Assembly: GCA_035606355.1 (NCBI GenBank)
Contig: DATNFO010000004.1
Span: 1 to 36,730, forward strand
DNA length: 36,730 nucleotides
Direction of reading: 5' to 3'
Source: Sulfopaludibacter sp035606355
GTDB lineage: Bacteria; Acidobacteriota; Terriglobia; Bryobacterales; Bryobacteraceae
A model generated the notes under the pieces. The model saw only the letters and a program-made list of their open reading frames with translations. It made no database searches and was not told the origin of the DNA. Shown here piece after piece: positions 24,589-33,245 of the stretch. A program made the position numbers and the translations under genes. Position 1 is the stretch's first letter, and each line of letters starts with the position of its first letter.

Positions 24589-26796
24589 TTGAAGTCGGCC
24601 CAGGGATTACCGAAGAACCGGGTCCGCACTCCGATGGTTCTCCAGATGGAGACAGTGGAATGCGGCGCCGCAGCGCTTGCCATCATTCTGGCGCACCACG
24701 GGCGCATCGTGCCGCTGGCCACGGTGCGACGCGATTGCGGCGTGTCGCGCGACGGAGCCAAAGTTTCCAACATTCTGAAGGCGGCGAAGGCATATGGCTT
24801 GGTGGCCAAGGCGTTCAAGCGCGACATCGCCGCGCTCAATCAGACGGCTTACCCATATGTCGCCCACTGGAAGTTCAAGCATTTCGTGGTGGTGGAGGGA
24901 TACCGCGGGGGCCGCGTTTACCTGAATGACCCGGCGACCGGACGGCGCTCCGTATCCTTCGAGGAATTCGACAGCTCGTATACCGGCATCGTCATGACCT
25001 TTGAGCCGGGTCCTGAGTTCGAGCGTGGCGGCGAGGCACCCAGCGTCACAAGAGGGCTCTGGAGGTTGCTCCGGCGCTCCCTGGTTCCGATCGCCGCGGC
25101 CACGTGCATCGCTCTGCTTCTGGTGGCGCCCGGACTCGCCATGCCTGCGCTCATGGCGGCCTTCGTAGACAAAGTGCTGGTGGAGGGCATGCCGGATTGG
25201 GGACGGCCGCTGGTACTCGGGATGCTGGCGACAGCGGTGCTGCGCGTACTTCTGAGCGGGCTCCAGTTCCGCATTTTGCGGCAAATGCAGAACCGGTTGT
25301 CCGTCGCGGAGACCAGCCGCTTCGTGTGGCATCTGCTTCGGCTGCCCGCGTCGTACTACTCACAGCGCGGCGCGGGAGAAGTCAGCAGCCGGATTGCTCT
25401 CAACGATCAGGTGGCGGATATCCTATCCGGGAAACTAGCGACCACCTCAATCGATATCCTCATGATGATCTTCTACCTGATTGTCATGTGGCGGTTTAGC
25501 CGGCCGTTGACGGCGGTGGCGTTTGGCTTCGCGGCACTGAATCTCGCGGCATTGCGATTGATCGCGCGCAGTCGCGGAGAAAGCAACGCCCGCCTCTCGA
25601 TGGAGCAGGGCAAAGCCGCGGCGGCGGGCATCGCCGGGTTACAGAGCATTCGCACCATCAAAGCATCCGCTCAGGAGTCGGAATTTTTCGCGCGATGGGC
25701 CGGCTTCTTCGCGGGGCTTTCCAACGCTCACGCCGAACGCAGCGCGGTGAACTACTACGCCGGCGTGCTGCCTCCGCTCCTGCTCTCGCTCATGACGGCA
25801 GCCGTTCTGGTGGAAGGCGGCTTCGAAGTCATTCACGGCCACATCAGCATCGGGATGCTGGTCGCGTTCCAGAGCCTCGCGGCAAGTTTCCTGCAACCGG
25901 TCAATAACCTTGTGGCTCTGGGCGCCAGCCTGCAGGAACTTGAGTCTCACCTCGCGCGCATCTCAGACGTTCTGGAAAGCCATCCGGCCGCGGAAGTTTC
26001 GCTGCGTTCCGGCGCGGCCGGGGCAATGCCGTTGCGGCTTCGCGGCGACGTAGAGTTCCGCAACGTGAGTTTCGGTTACAGCCCGGTGCTGCCGCCGCTC
26101 ATCCAGGATCTTTCGTTCACCGTGCGGCCGGGACAGCGGATCGCCTTCGTCGGCGCAAGCGGCTCCGGCAAGTCCACGGTGGCGCGATTGATGGCCGGGC
26201 TGTATGCGCCGGTATCGGGCGAGATTCTGTTCGATGGCGTGCCCGCGTCCGCCATCCCACGCGAGGTGCTGTCGCAATCGCTCGCCATGGTGGACCAGGA
26301 CGTTTTTCTCTTCAAGGGCACGGTGCGCGACAACCTGACTCTCTGGGACAGTTCGATGCCCATGGAGCGGTTGCATCGCGCCTGCTCGGACGCGATGATC
26401 GAGACAGCCATCGACGCCCTGCCTGACGGCTACTCGAGCGGCTTGCTCGAGGGAGCCGCTAATCTGAGCGGCGGCCAGCGGCAGCGTTTGGAGATTGCGC
26501 GCGCGCTGGCCTGCGAACCTTCGATTCTCATTCTGGACGAGGCCACCAGCGCCTTGGACGCGGAGACGGAATTATTCGTCGACCGCAATATCCGGCGGCG
26601 TGGCTGCAGTTGCATCATCGTGGCGCACCGTCTGAGCACAGTGCGCGATAGCGACGAGATCATCGTACTCCAACAGGGTCAGGTGGTACAGCGCGGCACG
26701 CACGATCGGCTGATGCGGGAAGACGGCCCATACGCCCTGTTGATCGCGGATCATGACGAGTCCGCGGCCGCGGCCGAGGCAGCGGGCGGCCAATGA
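24589..26796 (+). CDS. NHLM-type ABC exporter with C39 peptidase domain
   Basis: This is a 735-residue peptidase-permease-ATPase. The N-terminal C39 domain has catalytic C25 (METVECGAAAL), H98 (WKFKHFVVVEG) and D114 (LNDPATG), all present, so it should cut the precursor after its GG motif. Five to six transmembrane helices follow (~160-430). The nucleotide-binding domain has Walker A GASGSGKST, signature LSGGQRQRLEIARAL and Walker B ILILDEATSALD. A TTG at 24589 is the likely start, with weak Shine-Dalgarno; its stop overlaps the next ATG as ATGA. It corresponds to the TIGR03796-type peptidase/ATP-binding protein of NHLM systems. Confidence 0.95.
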   Translation: MKSAQGLPKNRVRTPMVLQMETVECGAAALAIILAHHGRIVPLATVRRDCGVSRDGAKVSNILKAAKAYGLVAKAFKRDIAALNQTAYPYVAHWKFKHFVVVEGYRGGRVYLNDPATGRRSVSFEEFDSSYTGIVMTFEPGPEFERGGEAPSVTRGLWRLLRRSLVPIAAATCIALLLVAPGLAMPALMAAFVDKVLVEGMPDWGRPLVLGMLATAVLRVLLSGLQFRILRQMQNRLSVAETSRFVWHLLRLPASYYSQRGAGEVSSRIALNDQVADILSGKLATTSIDILMMIFYLIVMWRFSRPLTAVAFGFAALNLAALRLIARSRGESNARLSMEQGKAAAAGIAGLQSIRTIKASAQESEFFARWAGFFAGLSNAHAERSAVNYYAGVLPPLLLSLMTAAVLVEGGFEVIHGHISIGMLVAFQSLAASFLQPVNNLVALGASLQELESHLARISDVLESHPAAEVSLRSGAAGAMPLRLRGDVEFRNVSFGYSPVLPPLIQDLSFTVRPGQRIAFVGASGSGKSTVARLMAGLYAPVSGEILFDGVPASAIPREVLSQSLAMVDQDVFLFKGTVRDNLTLWDSSMPMERLHRACSDAMIETAIDALPDGYSSGLLEGAANLSGGQRQRLEIARALACEPSILILDEATSALDAETELFVDRNIRRRGCSCIIVAHRLSTVRDSDEIIVLQQGQVVQRGTHDRLMREDGPYALLIADHDESAAAAEAAGGQ

Positions 26797-29606
26797 TCCG
26801 GGAAGAGCGCTGCTATGCCGGCAATCAGACAATCCGGCTCGACACATGGTCGCGTCCGCGGCTGTTGATCAGCGGCTCGGCTGCGGTGTTCGCGGTGGAC
26901 AACGAAACCGGCGAGCGCGTTTATCTGTTTTCCATTGAAGCCGGCGAGCCTGTACTGCCGATCGCCTGCCCGGCGGACGCGCCGTGGAGTCTGCTGGCGA
27001 TTTCCCTGGAACCGTGCATTGTGGAATCGGCCGAGGATGAACCGGAGTGGAAGACCATCTTCGCGCTCGAAAACTGGCTGGCCAAACTGGGGGAGGCGGC
27101 TTCGCGCTTTTATCCGGCGCAGGACGTTCAGCCGGTTGCCTCCGGCGCCCTCGATCTCGCAAGAGGGCAGCGAATCGGCATTGAAGAGGGCATGCTCTTC
27201 GTGCGGCTGGACGCCGGAGAGGGGCTGTTGGCCGGCGGCCGCGTGCCCACCGGAACAGTGGTGGTGCTGGTCCCCGGCTTGTGGATGGAAGCTGCTGCCG
27301 ATGCGCAATGGAGCGCATTAGACAGCGCGCCGGATGATACTTTGTCGGCGACGGTGGCCGTCTTGACGGCGACACTGGATCGCGTAATGACGTTCTTCGT
27401 AGCCGCGCTGCATGAGTTCCGGCAGCGGCGCGCGGAGGACGACGAGCGCCGCTTTACCGCGCGGCGCGAGATCGATGAGCAGATGGTGGCGGGAGCGGCC
27501 GCCATGCTTGCCGGCGCATCGAGGGATCGCGCGTTGCGCGGGCCGGGGGGATCCTCGGATGCTCTGTTCGCGGCCGTCCGCGCTGTGACGGACGCATTGG
27601 ATATGCCGCTCCGCGGAGCGCCGCCAAGCCATCGCGCGACGGATCCCGTGCGCGAAATCGCCGAGCAATCGGGCTTCCGCACACGGATGGTTCTGCTTTC
27701 CGGCAAGTGGTGGAGCGCCGGGAATGGACCGCTACTGGCGTTCCGCGCGGACGGGAGCCCGGTGGCCCTGTTGCCGGATCGGACCGGCGCATTCGGCGGC
27801 GCACGATACCGCATCTTCGATCCGGTTACCGGCAGCGTGGAACGGGCCAATTCGCAGACTGCCGCCGGACTGAATTCGTACGCGCGCATGCTCTATCGTC
27901 CGCTGCCAGAGGACAGCTCGACCTGGAGCCTGGTGCGTTATCTGCTGGCGGGCCGCCGCCGGGACCTGCGGACCATGGTTGTGGCTGGGGCGGCAGCTTC
28001 GCTGCTTGCGCTGGCTGTGCCGCAGGGCTCCGCGCTGCTGATCGGGCTCGCGATTCCGGACGCGAATAGCAATATGATCTGGCAGATTACCGCGGGTATG
28101 ACCGCCGCGGCATTCGGGTCCGCGTTGTTTCTCCTGGCTCAGGCGATCGCCACGCTGCGAGCGCAAACCGCGGCGTTCCAGGCTCTGCAAACCGGAGTTT
28201 GGGACTATCTGCTGAAGCTGGCTCCGCGCTTCTTTCGCGGCTTCAGCGCGGGTCAACTTCGTGCCCGGGCAGATGCGGTGACCCGCATCCATCAATTGTT
28301 TACGGCTGACGCGCTGCGTTCCTTATTCGCCGGAGCCGCGGCGATCCCGAGCCTGTTTCTGGTTTTGTGGTACAGCCCCGTGCTGGCGCTTGTTGCGGCG
28401 CTGGGCGGAACGGCCATTGCGGTCAATGCATGGTTTGGCGCGCGAAACCTCTACAGGGTGCAGACCGAGTGGCAGGAGATGGAGGAAGTTCTGGCCGGAG
28501 TGGTTCTGCAGGCCATTCAAGCGGTCTCGAAACTCCGTGTTGCGGGGGCTGCGAACCGCGCGTTCGTGCATTGGGCCGGCCAGTACAGCCGCAAGCAGGA
28601 GTTCGCCCAGCAGATGCGGAAAGTGCGCGACCGCAATCGCCTGGTCAACGTGGCGATTCCTGCCATAACGGCGACGCTGGCTTTCTACTGCCTGCTCGCC
28701 AATCCAATTTCTCCGGGACCGTTCCTCGCGGCCATGGCGGCGCTCACTACTTTCGTTACGGCGGTAGCTTCCGCCAGCGATACTCTTACGAACCTCGTGC
28801 TCTCCGCCAATCTCTGGCAGCGCATGCGCACCATTCTTGCGGCCGAACCGGAGGTGCACGCCGGACGGACGAATCCGGGCAAACTGCGGGGAAAAATCGC
28901 GGTGGAAAACGTGACGTTCCGCTATCGGGAGGACGGTCCGCTGATCCTGGATAACGTTTCCATACGGGCCAACCCCGGAGAATGCATTGCCCTGACGGGC
29001 TCATCCGGCAGCGGAAAATCGACCGTCATCAATCTGCTGCTGCGCTTTGAGAACCCGCACTCCGGCGCCGTATACTTCGACGGGCGCGATCTGTGCAGTC
29101 TCGACATTACGGCCGTCCGTAGACAGATCGGAGTGGTGACGCAGGACGGGCGCGTGATGAGCGGTTCCATCCTGGAGAATATTTGCGGCGGATCGGGCCA
29201 GAACATCAATGCGGCGTGGGAGGCTGCGAGGGCAGCGGGGCTGGCGGAAGACATCGAGCAAATGCCGATGGGGATGCACACGCGCGTCTCCGACGGCGGC
29301 GGAAATCTATCGGGCGGCCAACGGCAGCGGCTGCTGATCGCACGCGCGCTGGTCACGAAACCTTCGATCCTGATTTTCGACGAGGCGACCAGCGCGCTCG
29401 ACAACCGGACGCAGGCGATCGTCTCCGAAAGCCTCAGGCGCCTGAAGGCGACCCGCATTCTGGTGGCGCACCGCCTGAGCACTCTGCGCAATGCCGATCG
29501 CATCTACGTGATCGAGAAGGGCAGGGTGATTCAAGAGGGTCCGTACCATCAACTGGTGAAAGAGCCGGGGATGTTCGCAAGGCTCGTAAATCGGCAGAAA
29601 CTGTAG
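26793..29606 (+). CDS. NHLM-type second ABC transporter, ATP-binding/permease protein
   Basis: This is a 937-residue protein with a long cytoplasmic N-terminal half (~1-385) of the kind seen only in the second NHLM ABC subunit (TIGR03797 type). A transmembrane domain follows (~390-680), then a nucleotide-binding domain with GSSGSGKST, LSGGQRQRLLIARAL and ILIFDEATSALD. It has no C39 peptidase, so it probably pairs with the previous gene as a heterodimer or as a gating partner. The start overlaps the upstream stop by four bases (ATGA), showing tight coupling. It closes the exporter operon. Confidence 0.93.
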   Translation: MIREERCYAGNQTIRLDTWSRPRLLISGSAAVFAVDNETGERVYLFSIEAGEPVLPIACPADAPWSLLAISLEPCIVESAEDEPEWKTIFALENWLAKLGEAASRFYPAQDVQPVASGALDLARGQRIGIEEGMLFVRLDAGEGLLAGGRVPTGTVVVLVPGLWMEAAADAQWSALDSAPDDTLSATVAVLTATLDRVMTFFVAALHEFRQRRAEDDERRFTARREIDEQMVAGAAAMLAGASRDRALRGPGGSSDALFAAVRAVTDALDMPLRGAPPSHRATDPVREIAEQSGFRTRMVLLSGKWWSAGNGPLLAFRADGSPVALLPDRTGAFGGARYRIFDPVTGSVERANSQTAAGLNSYARMLYRPLPEDSSTWSLVRYLLAGRRRDLRTMVVAGAAASLLALAVPQGSALLIGLAIPDANSNMIWQITAGMTAAAFGSALFLLAQAIATLRAQTAAFQALQTGVWDYLLKLAPRFFRGFSAGQLRARADAVTRIHQLFTADALRSLFAGAAAIPSLFLVLWYSPVLALVAALGGTAIAVNAWFGARNLYRVQTEWQEMEEVLAGVVLQAIQAVSKLRVAGAANRAFVHWAGQYSRKQEFAQQMRKVRDRNRLVNVAIPAITATLAFYCLLANPISPGPFLAAMAALTTFVTAVASASDTLTNLVLSANLWQRMRTILAAEPEVHAGRTNPGKLRGKIAVENVTFRYREDGPLILDNVSIRANPGECIALTGSSGSGKSTVINLLLRFENPHSGAVYFDGRDLCSLDITAVRRQIGVVTQDGRVMSGSILENICGGSGQNINAAWEAARAAGLAEDIEQMPMGMHTRVSDGGGNLSGGQRQRLLIARALVTKPSILIFDEATSALDNRTQAIVSESLRRLKATRILVAHRLSTLRNADRIYVIEKGRVIQEGPYHQLVKEPGMFARLVNRQKL

Positions 29607-29698
29607 GCTACCTGCCAAGCAGGCGCGAGCGTCTGGGCGGCGAGTGAGACTAAAGGGCCATTCGATGTAACTTTCGCGATTGGCGCTTGGGGCGCATA

Positions 29699-30829
29699 AT
29701 GGTCTCGATGACGGCTTGGGGTGCGCTCCGCGCGGGGTTGGCAACAGCGCTTGCGGTGGCCGTTTGGGCGCAGGACACGAACTTCAGCGGGACGTTGGTG
29801 CGCGTGGGGAGCGGATCGATTTCGATCCGGCTGGCAGACCATCGAATCATCGACGCCGTCGTGGCAAACCCGGGACGGATGGCGCCGGAGGCGCTCGCGG
29901 CGCGATTCCGAATGGGCGATCAGGTGGAACTCGAGTGCCACAGCATCGCGCCGGTGTGGGAAGAAGGCACGAGCCGCTATCAGACGCTGCAGGCGACGGA
30001 CCTGAAACTGGCGCGAAAGCCGGCAGCGGAAGAGTTAGGCGTGTTGCTCGGCACCACGCCGTTTCGCGAAGGCAAGAATCTGCTGGAGCGTCCGGCGCTG
30101 CCGCCGCCCGCACCTTCGCAGGCACCGAATGTGGATGCGCCGGGCGGTCGGGAACTGGCGGAGGCTCGCCGCGTGAATCTGGAGTATGCGGCGAACATGC
30201 CGAACTTCATAGCCGATGAAAAGGCGCGGCGGTGGCGGCGCGCGCCTGGATCGACATCGTGGCGCGACTTCGATACGGTGGAATCGGAGATCGCTTTCAA
30301 AGGGAACCGCGCGTCGCGACGGGGCATTCGAAGGAACGGGAAGGCTTGGACGCAGCCGTTCGAGGGTCTGCCGGGATTCAAGTGGTACGAGGGCTTCGGG
30401 ACCGAGATTACTCCGCTCTTCGATGCCAAATGTCCGACGACGATCACGTATGCGGGCCGGAGCAAGATCGGCGGACGAGCCGTCGTGGAGTACGAGTTTT
30501 CGGCTCCAGTGGACAGTTGCTTTCCGTTGTTCTTCTTCGGGTATCAGCGATTCAATCCGGCGCGCAGCGGGCAATTTGCGATCGACGAAGCGGGCGGAAA
30601 CATTCTGCGGCTGGATGAGGACGCGAGCGCGTTTCCGGCGGAGATGCAGTTCGCCGATAGAGAAGAACATATCTCGTGGGACCGGGTGACGATCGCCGGC
30701 GAATCACATTTATTACCCGTGAAGGCGAGTTTCCTGGTGCGGTATTACGACGGGACGCAATACAAGATCGAAGTGGAGTACAAGAATCACCGGCACTTCG
30801 AAGCTTCGACCAATGTGACGTTTCACTGA
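29699..30829 (+). CDS. Secreted hypothetical protein (376 aa)
   Basis: The signal peptide is MVSMTAWGALRAGLATALAVAVWAQ; a TTG at 29687 and an ATG at 29708 are alternative starts. The N-terminal domain (FSGTLVRVGSGSISIRLADH) looks like a small beta-barrel, followed by a Pro-rich linker. The large C-terminal domain contains FIADEKARRWRR, a Cys pair (KCPTTI, DSCFPL) and YYDGTQYKIEVEYKNHRHF. It resembles secreted hypotheticals frequent in Solibacter-type genomes, but I know no function. It ends convergently with the next gene, overlapping by seven bases. It follows the exporter operon by 92 bp and may or may not be co-transcribed. Confidence 0.8.
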   Translation: MVSMTAWGALRAGLATALAVAVWAQDTNFSGTLVRVGSGSISIRLADHRIIDAVVANPGRMAPEALAARFRMGDQVELECHSIAPVWEEGTSRYQTLQATDLKLARKPAAEELGVLLGTTPFREGKNLLERPALPPPAPSQAPNVDAPGGRELAEARRVNLEYAANMPNFIADEKARRWRRAPGSTSWRDFDTVESEIAFKGNRASRRGIRRNGKAWTQPFEGLPGFKWYEGFGTEITPLFDAKCPTTITYAGRSKIGGRAVVEYEFSAPVDSCFPLFFFGYQRFNPARSGQFAIDEAGGNILRLDEDASAFPAEMQFADREEHISWDRVTIAGESHLLPVKASFLVRYYDGTQYKIEVEYKNHRHFEASTNVTFH

Positions 30830-31938
30830 AGCTCAACCGGGAAGCTTTCGATGACGAAGACGAAGCGTTGCTGCGGCACGGCGGAGGCGCCGAGGGCCGG
30901 TGAGAAGTCGATGGACTCGGCGTCTTTCACGGCGGCGTCGCTATTGGGATCGGCGGGCTGCAGCGAGTGCGCTTCGACGAGGCGTCCGGACGGGGTAAGC
31001 AAGCCAAAGACACAGAGAGGCCGGAGCGTTGTGCCGGCCGGCAGCGGAGTGGGTGCGTGAACTCGGGAAATCCTGGTCGCCGAAGTCATGGAGACCGCGG
31101 GCCCGGCGGCTTTCATGGCGTCGGTTGGCGTGAATAACGCGGGGTCGGCGGCAGCCAGGGCCTGAAGTGATTCGACCGACACGGTACAGACGACGCGGCC
31201 TCCTTCCCACACTGTGACAGTGCGGGGGATGGCGTGGGTTCCGAGTCGGGGGCCATTGGTGTAGTCGTAGACCGCGTAGCGGCCGGGGGCGTCGGAGTGA
31301 ATGCGGAGGAGGCCGGCGCCGGGATCGATGCAGTCTTCGGTTTCGTTCCAGGCGCGACCGGCGGCCGGCTTGGTGTCACGCACTTGAGAGAGGAGGACGC
31401 AGGTCAGCGGCGAGTTTTGAAACGTTGTGGTCAGTGTGCGGATGGAACCGTTGCCGGCGTAGGTTGTCGAGGGGATCGGATTGTACAGCAGTGCTCGGGC
31501 TTCCTGGAGGCGTAGGGGCACTAAGTTCGAGGTGGCATCCATGAATGTTTCATCGGCTGCGAAGATGCCGGAGACGGCATAACCGGCGCTGGAGCGCGCG
31601 CTCCAATGGAGACCTTGACCGGGGGAAAAGACATCTTCCATCTGCCATTCGCCATCATAGTTCGTGCGGCCTTGGGAATCGACGGTGAAGCGGACCTTGA
31701 GATCCCAGGGTTGGCGAACGTTGCGCAAGGCATAGCGATTGCGCGCTTTGCTGAGAAGTTCGAGCGCGGCATCGCGCTGCGGCTGAGTGCCGGCTGGAGT
31801 TAGAGCGGCGGTGGCGAGTTCCAGCGGATGCGCAGGAACGGGCGCGACTCGCGGCGGGGTCTGGGCCTGCGCGCAGAGCGCCGCCGCGAGTAAAGACACG
31901 ATCAGAGTCAAGGAATTCACGCGAGATTTATCCGCCAT
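30823..31938 (-). CDS. Secreted hypothetical protein (371 aa)
   Basis: The start MADKSRVNSLTLIVSLLAAALCAQAQ gives a signal peptide and overlaps the 3' end of the upstream TIGR03437-type gene by 11 bases. A longer frame to 32070 would only translate the repeat tail of that gene in a wrong frame. The mature protein has an all-beta look, with two Cys pairs and motifs such as YDGEWQMEDVFSPG and RIHSDAPGRYAVYDYTNGP. The C-terminal segment (VFGLLTPSGRLVEAHSLQP) is reminiscent of TonB-like C-terminal strands. No family name is assigned. Confidence 0.78.
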   Translation of the reverse strand: MADKSRVNSLTLIVSLLAAALCAQAQTPPRVAPVPAHPLELATAALTPAGTQPQRDAALELLSKARNRYALRNVRQPWDLKVRFTVDSQGRTNYDGEWQMEDVFSPGQGLHWSARSSAGYAVSGIFAADETFMDATSNLVPLRLQEARALLYNPIPSTTYAGNGSIRTLTTTFQNSPLTCVLLSQVRDTKPAAGRAWNETEDCIDPGAGLLRIHSDAPGRYAVYDYTNGPRLGTHAIPRTVTVWEGGRVVCTVSVESLQALAAADPALFTPTDAMKAAGPAVSMTSATRISRVHAPTPLPAGTTLRPLCVFGLLTPSGRLVEAHSLQPADPNSDAAVKDAESIDFSPALGASAVPQQRFVFVIESFPVELQ

Positions 31939-33145
31939 CGCCATCTCCACCGTCACCACCTCCGCCGCCATCTCCGCCTCCGTCGCCACCACCGCCGCCA
32001 TCGCCGCCTCCTCCGTCGCCGCCCCCTCCGTCGCCGATACCACCTCCGTCGCCGATACCGCCGCCGTCACCTATGCCGCCTCCGTCGCCGGTGCCGCCGC
32101 CGTCGCCAGTGCTAATTCCGCCTGTGCCGGTATTCAGGACCGGGCAGATGGTGTGATTGGCGATGGAACCCTGGAGCGAGACGAACATGTTTTCCTGGGT
32201 CGGGGCGCCGCGGACCCAGGCTTGAATGGGGACGTCGCCGGAGTGAAGTCCCGGCGGAATGACGACGTTGAGTTGGTACAGGCCGGCGCTGGAGAGGCCC
32301 ACGAAGCTGGGTCTGATCGGCGTGTTATCGATGTAAAGGTCTAAAGGTTCGGTAATGGGCGCGGCTCCGGTGAAGGGCCTGCCGGCCTGCACGTTGGGAC
32401 TCGTGGGGCCGAAGCCCACGCCGAAGATCTCCAGGACGTCGCCCGCGGCAGCGGCTTTGGTAGCGTAGCCGAAGCAGTTGCCGGTTGGGCCGAGGATATC
32501 GTAAAGGCCACTCCCGTAGATGCCGCCGCCGGATCGCAGAATGATGGCGGCGACGTGGTTTTTGTCGAGTAACAGAAAGGACGGGGAGGCGCTGGCGAGC
32601 GTAACCGTGGAGGTAGTTTTGCCGGCGGCCGTGGTTACTTCGACAGTTACTTCGCCCGTGGCGGTGTCATCGGGAGCCTGAAGGTTGATTTGGGTGGGAC
32701 TGACCATGGAGAGATAGGCGGCCCTTCCGTTGATGGTGACGGTGGTGCCGCCGAGCGACGTCGGGAAGTCGCCGCTCCAGAGCATGGTCCCGGCAGCCAG
32801 GTTAGAGCCGTAGATGGTCACCCATTCGCCGGGCTGGATTTTATTGACAGTGTGATAAGCGGGAACGACCCCGCCCGGAGTTACGGCGGGCATCGCCTGG
32901 GTCGCGTGGATCACGGCGGCGGTTTGTTCTTCGGAACTGCGGGCGGCCATCGCCAACTGCACGGCGCGCATGAGCGGCTTCCCGGGCGATTCGGAGAGGC
33001 GTTGAATGGTCGCGATCCGGGGGAGGGTCGAATGCGGATCGGAGGGCCGCGCGGCGGCGGCGAAGGCAGAGCCGGTTACTGCCGCGGATGCTACGCCGAG
33101 GGCGGCAAGACGGGCTTCCAAGCGTCTCTTCCGGCCGCTCGTCAT
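31928..33145 (-). CDS. Secreted TIGR03437/IPT-like domain protein with Gly-Asp repeat tail
   Basis: The 405-residue protein has a signal peptide (MTSGRKRRLEARLAALGVAS, then AAVTGSAFA) and a perfect AGGAGG upstream of the ATG. The Solibacter C-terminal domain hallmarks are IQPGEWVTIYGSNLA, TTVTINGRAAYLSMVSPTQIN, GVGFGPTSPNVQAG and LYQLNVVIPPGLHSGDVPIQ. The last ~60 residues are almost pure Gly/Asp (units GDGGGI/T, then GGDGGGG). Such a tail is disordered and could bind Ca2+ or act as a spacer to the cell surface. It is probably co-transcribed with the triple-fusion gene upstream and the secreted gene downstream. Confidence 0.88.
   Translation of the reverse strand: MTSGRKRRLEARLAALGVASAAVTGSAFAAAARPSDPHSTLPRIATIQRLSESPGKPLMRAVQLAMAARSSEEQTAAVIHATQAMPAVTPGGVVPAYHTVNKIQPGEWVTIYGSNLAAGTMLWSGDFPTSLGGTTVTINGRAAYLSMVSPTQINLQAPDDTATGEVTVEVTTAAGKTTSTVTLASASPSFLLLDKNHVAAIILRSGGGIYGSGLYDILGPTGNCFGYATKAAAAGDVLEIFGVGFGPTSPNVQAGRPFTGAAPITEPLDLYIDNTPIRPSFVGLSSAGLYQLNVVIPPGLHSGDVPIQAWVRGAPTQENMFVSLQGSIANHTICPVLNTGTGGISTGDGGGTGDGGGIGDGGGIGDGGGIGDGGGGDGGGGDGGGGGDGGGDGGGGGDGGDGDGG
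31931..32108 (-). repeat. Coding tandem repeat for Gly-Asp tail
   Basis: The 3' end of the TIGR03437-type gene consists of 15- and 18-nt units encoding GDGGG and IGDGGG. On the plus strand it appears as repeated ccgccgtcgccgat-like segments. The unit becomes shorter and purer toward the C-terminus, which suggests slippage-driven length change. Confidence 0.85.
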
Positions 33146-33245
33146 GGCGTCGCCTCCTACCAGCCCGATGATAGGTCCGGGGTCGCCGGGCTGGAATACC
33201 TTGAAGACGGTAGATTCGGGCGTTTCGGCTACTAGCTCATTGGAG

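Noticed and set aside
31939..32070. N-terminal extension of the secreted gene ending at 30823
   Set aside because: The extra 44 codons are the repeat tail of the upstream gene read in another frame, and the signal peptide starts at 31938.
31931..32108. RTX calcium-binding nonapeptide repeats
   Set aside because: The units are GDGGG and IGDGGG and do not follow the GGxGxDxUx pattern; only simple metal binding by acidic residues remains possible.
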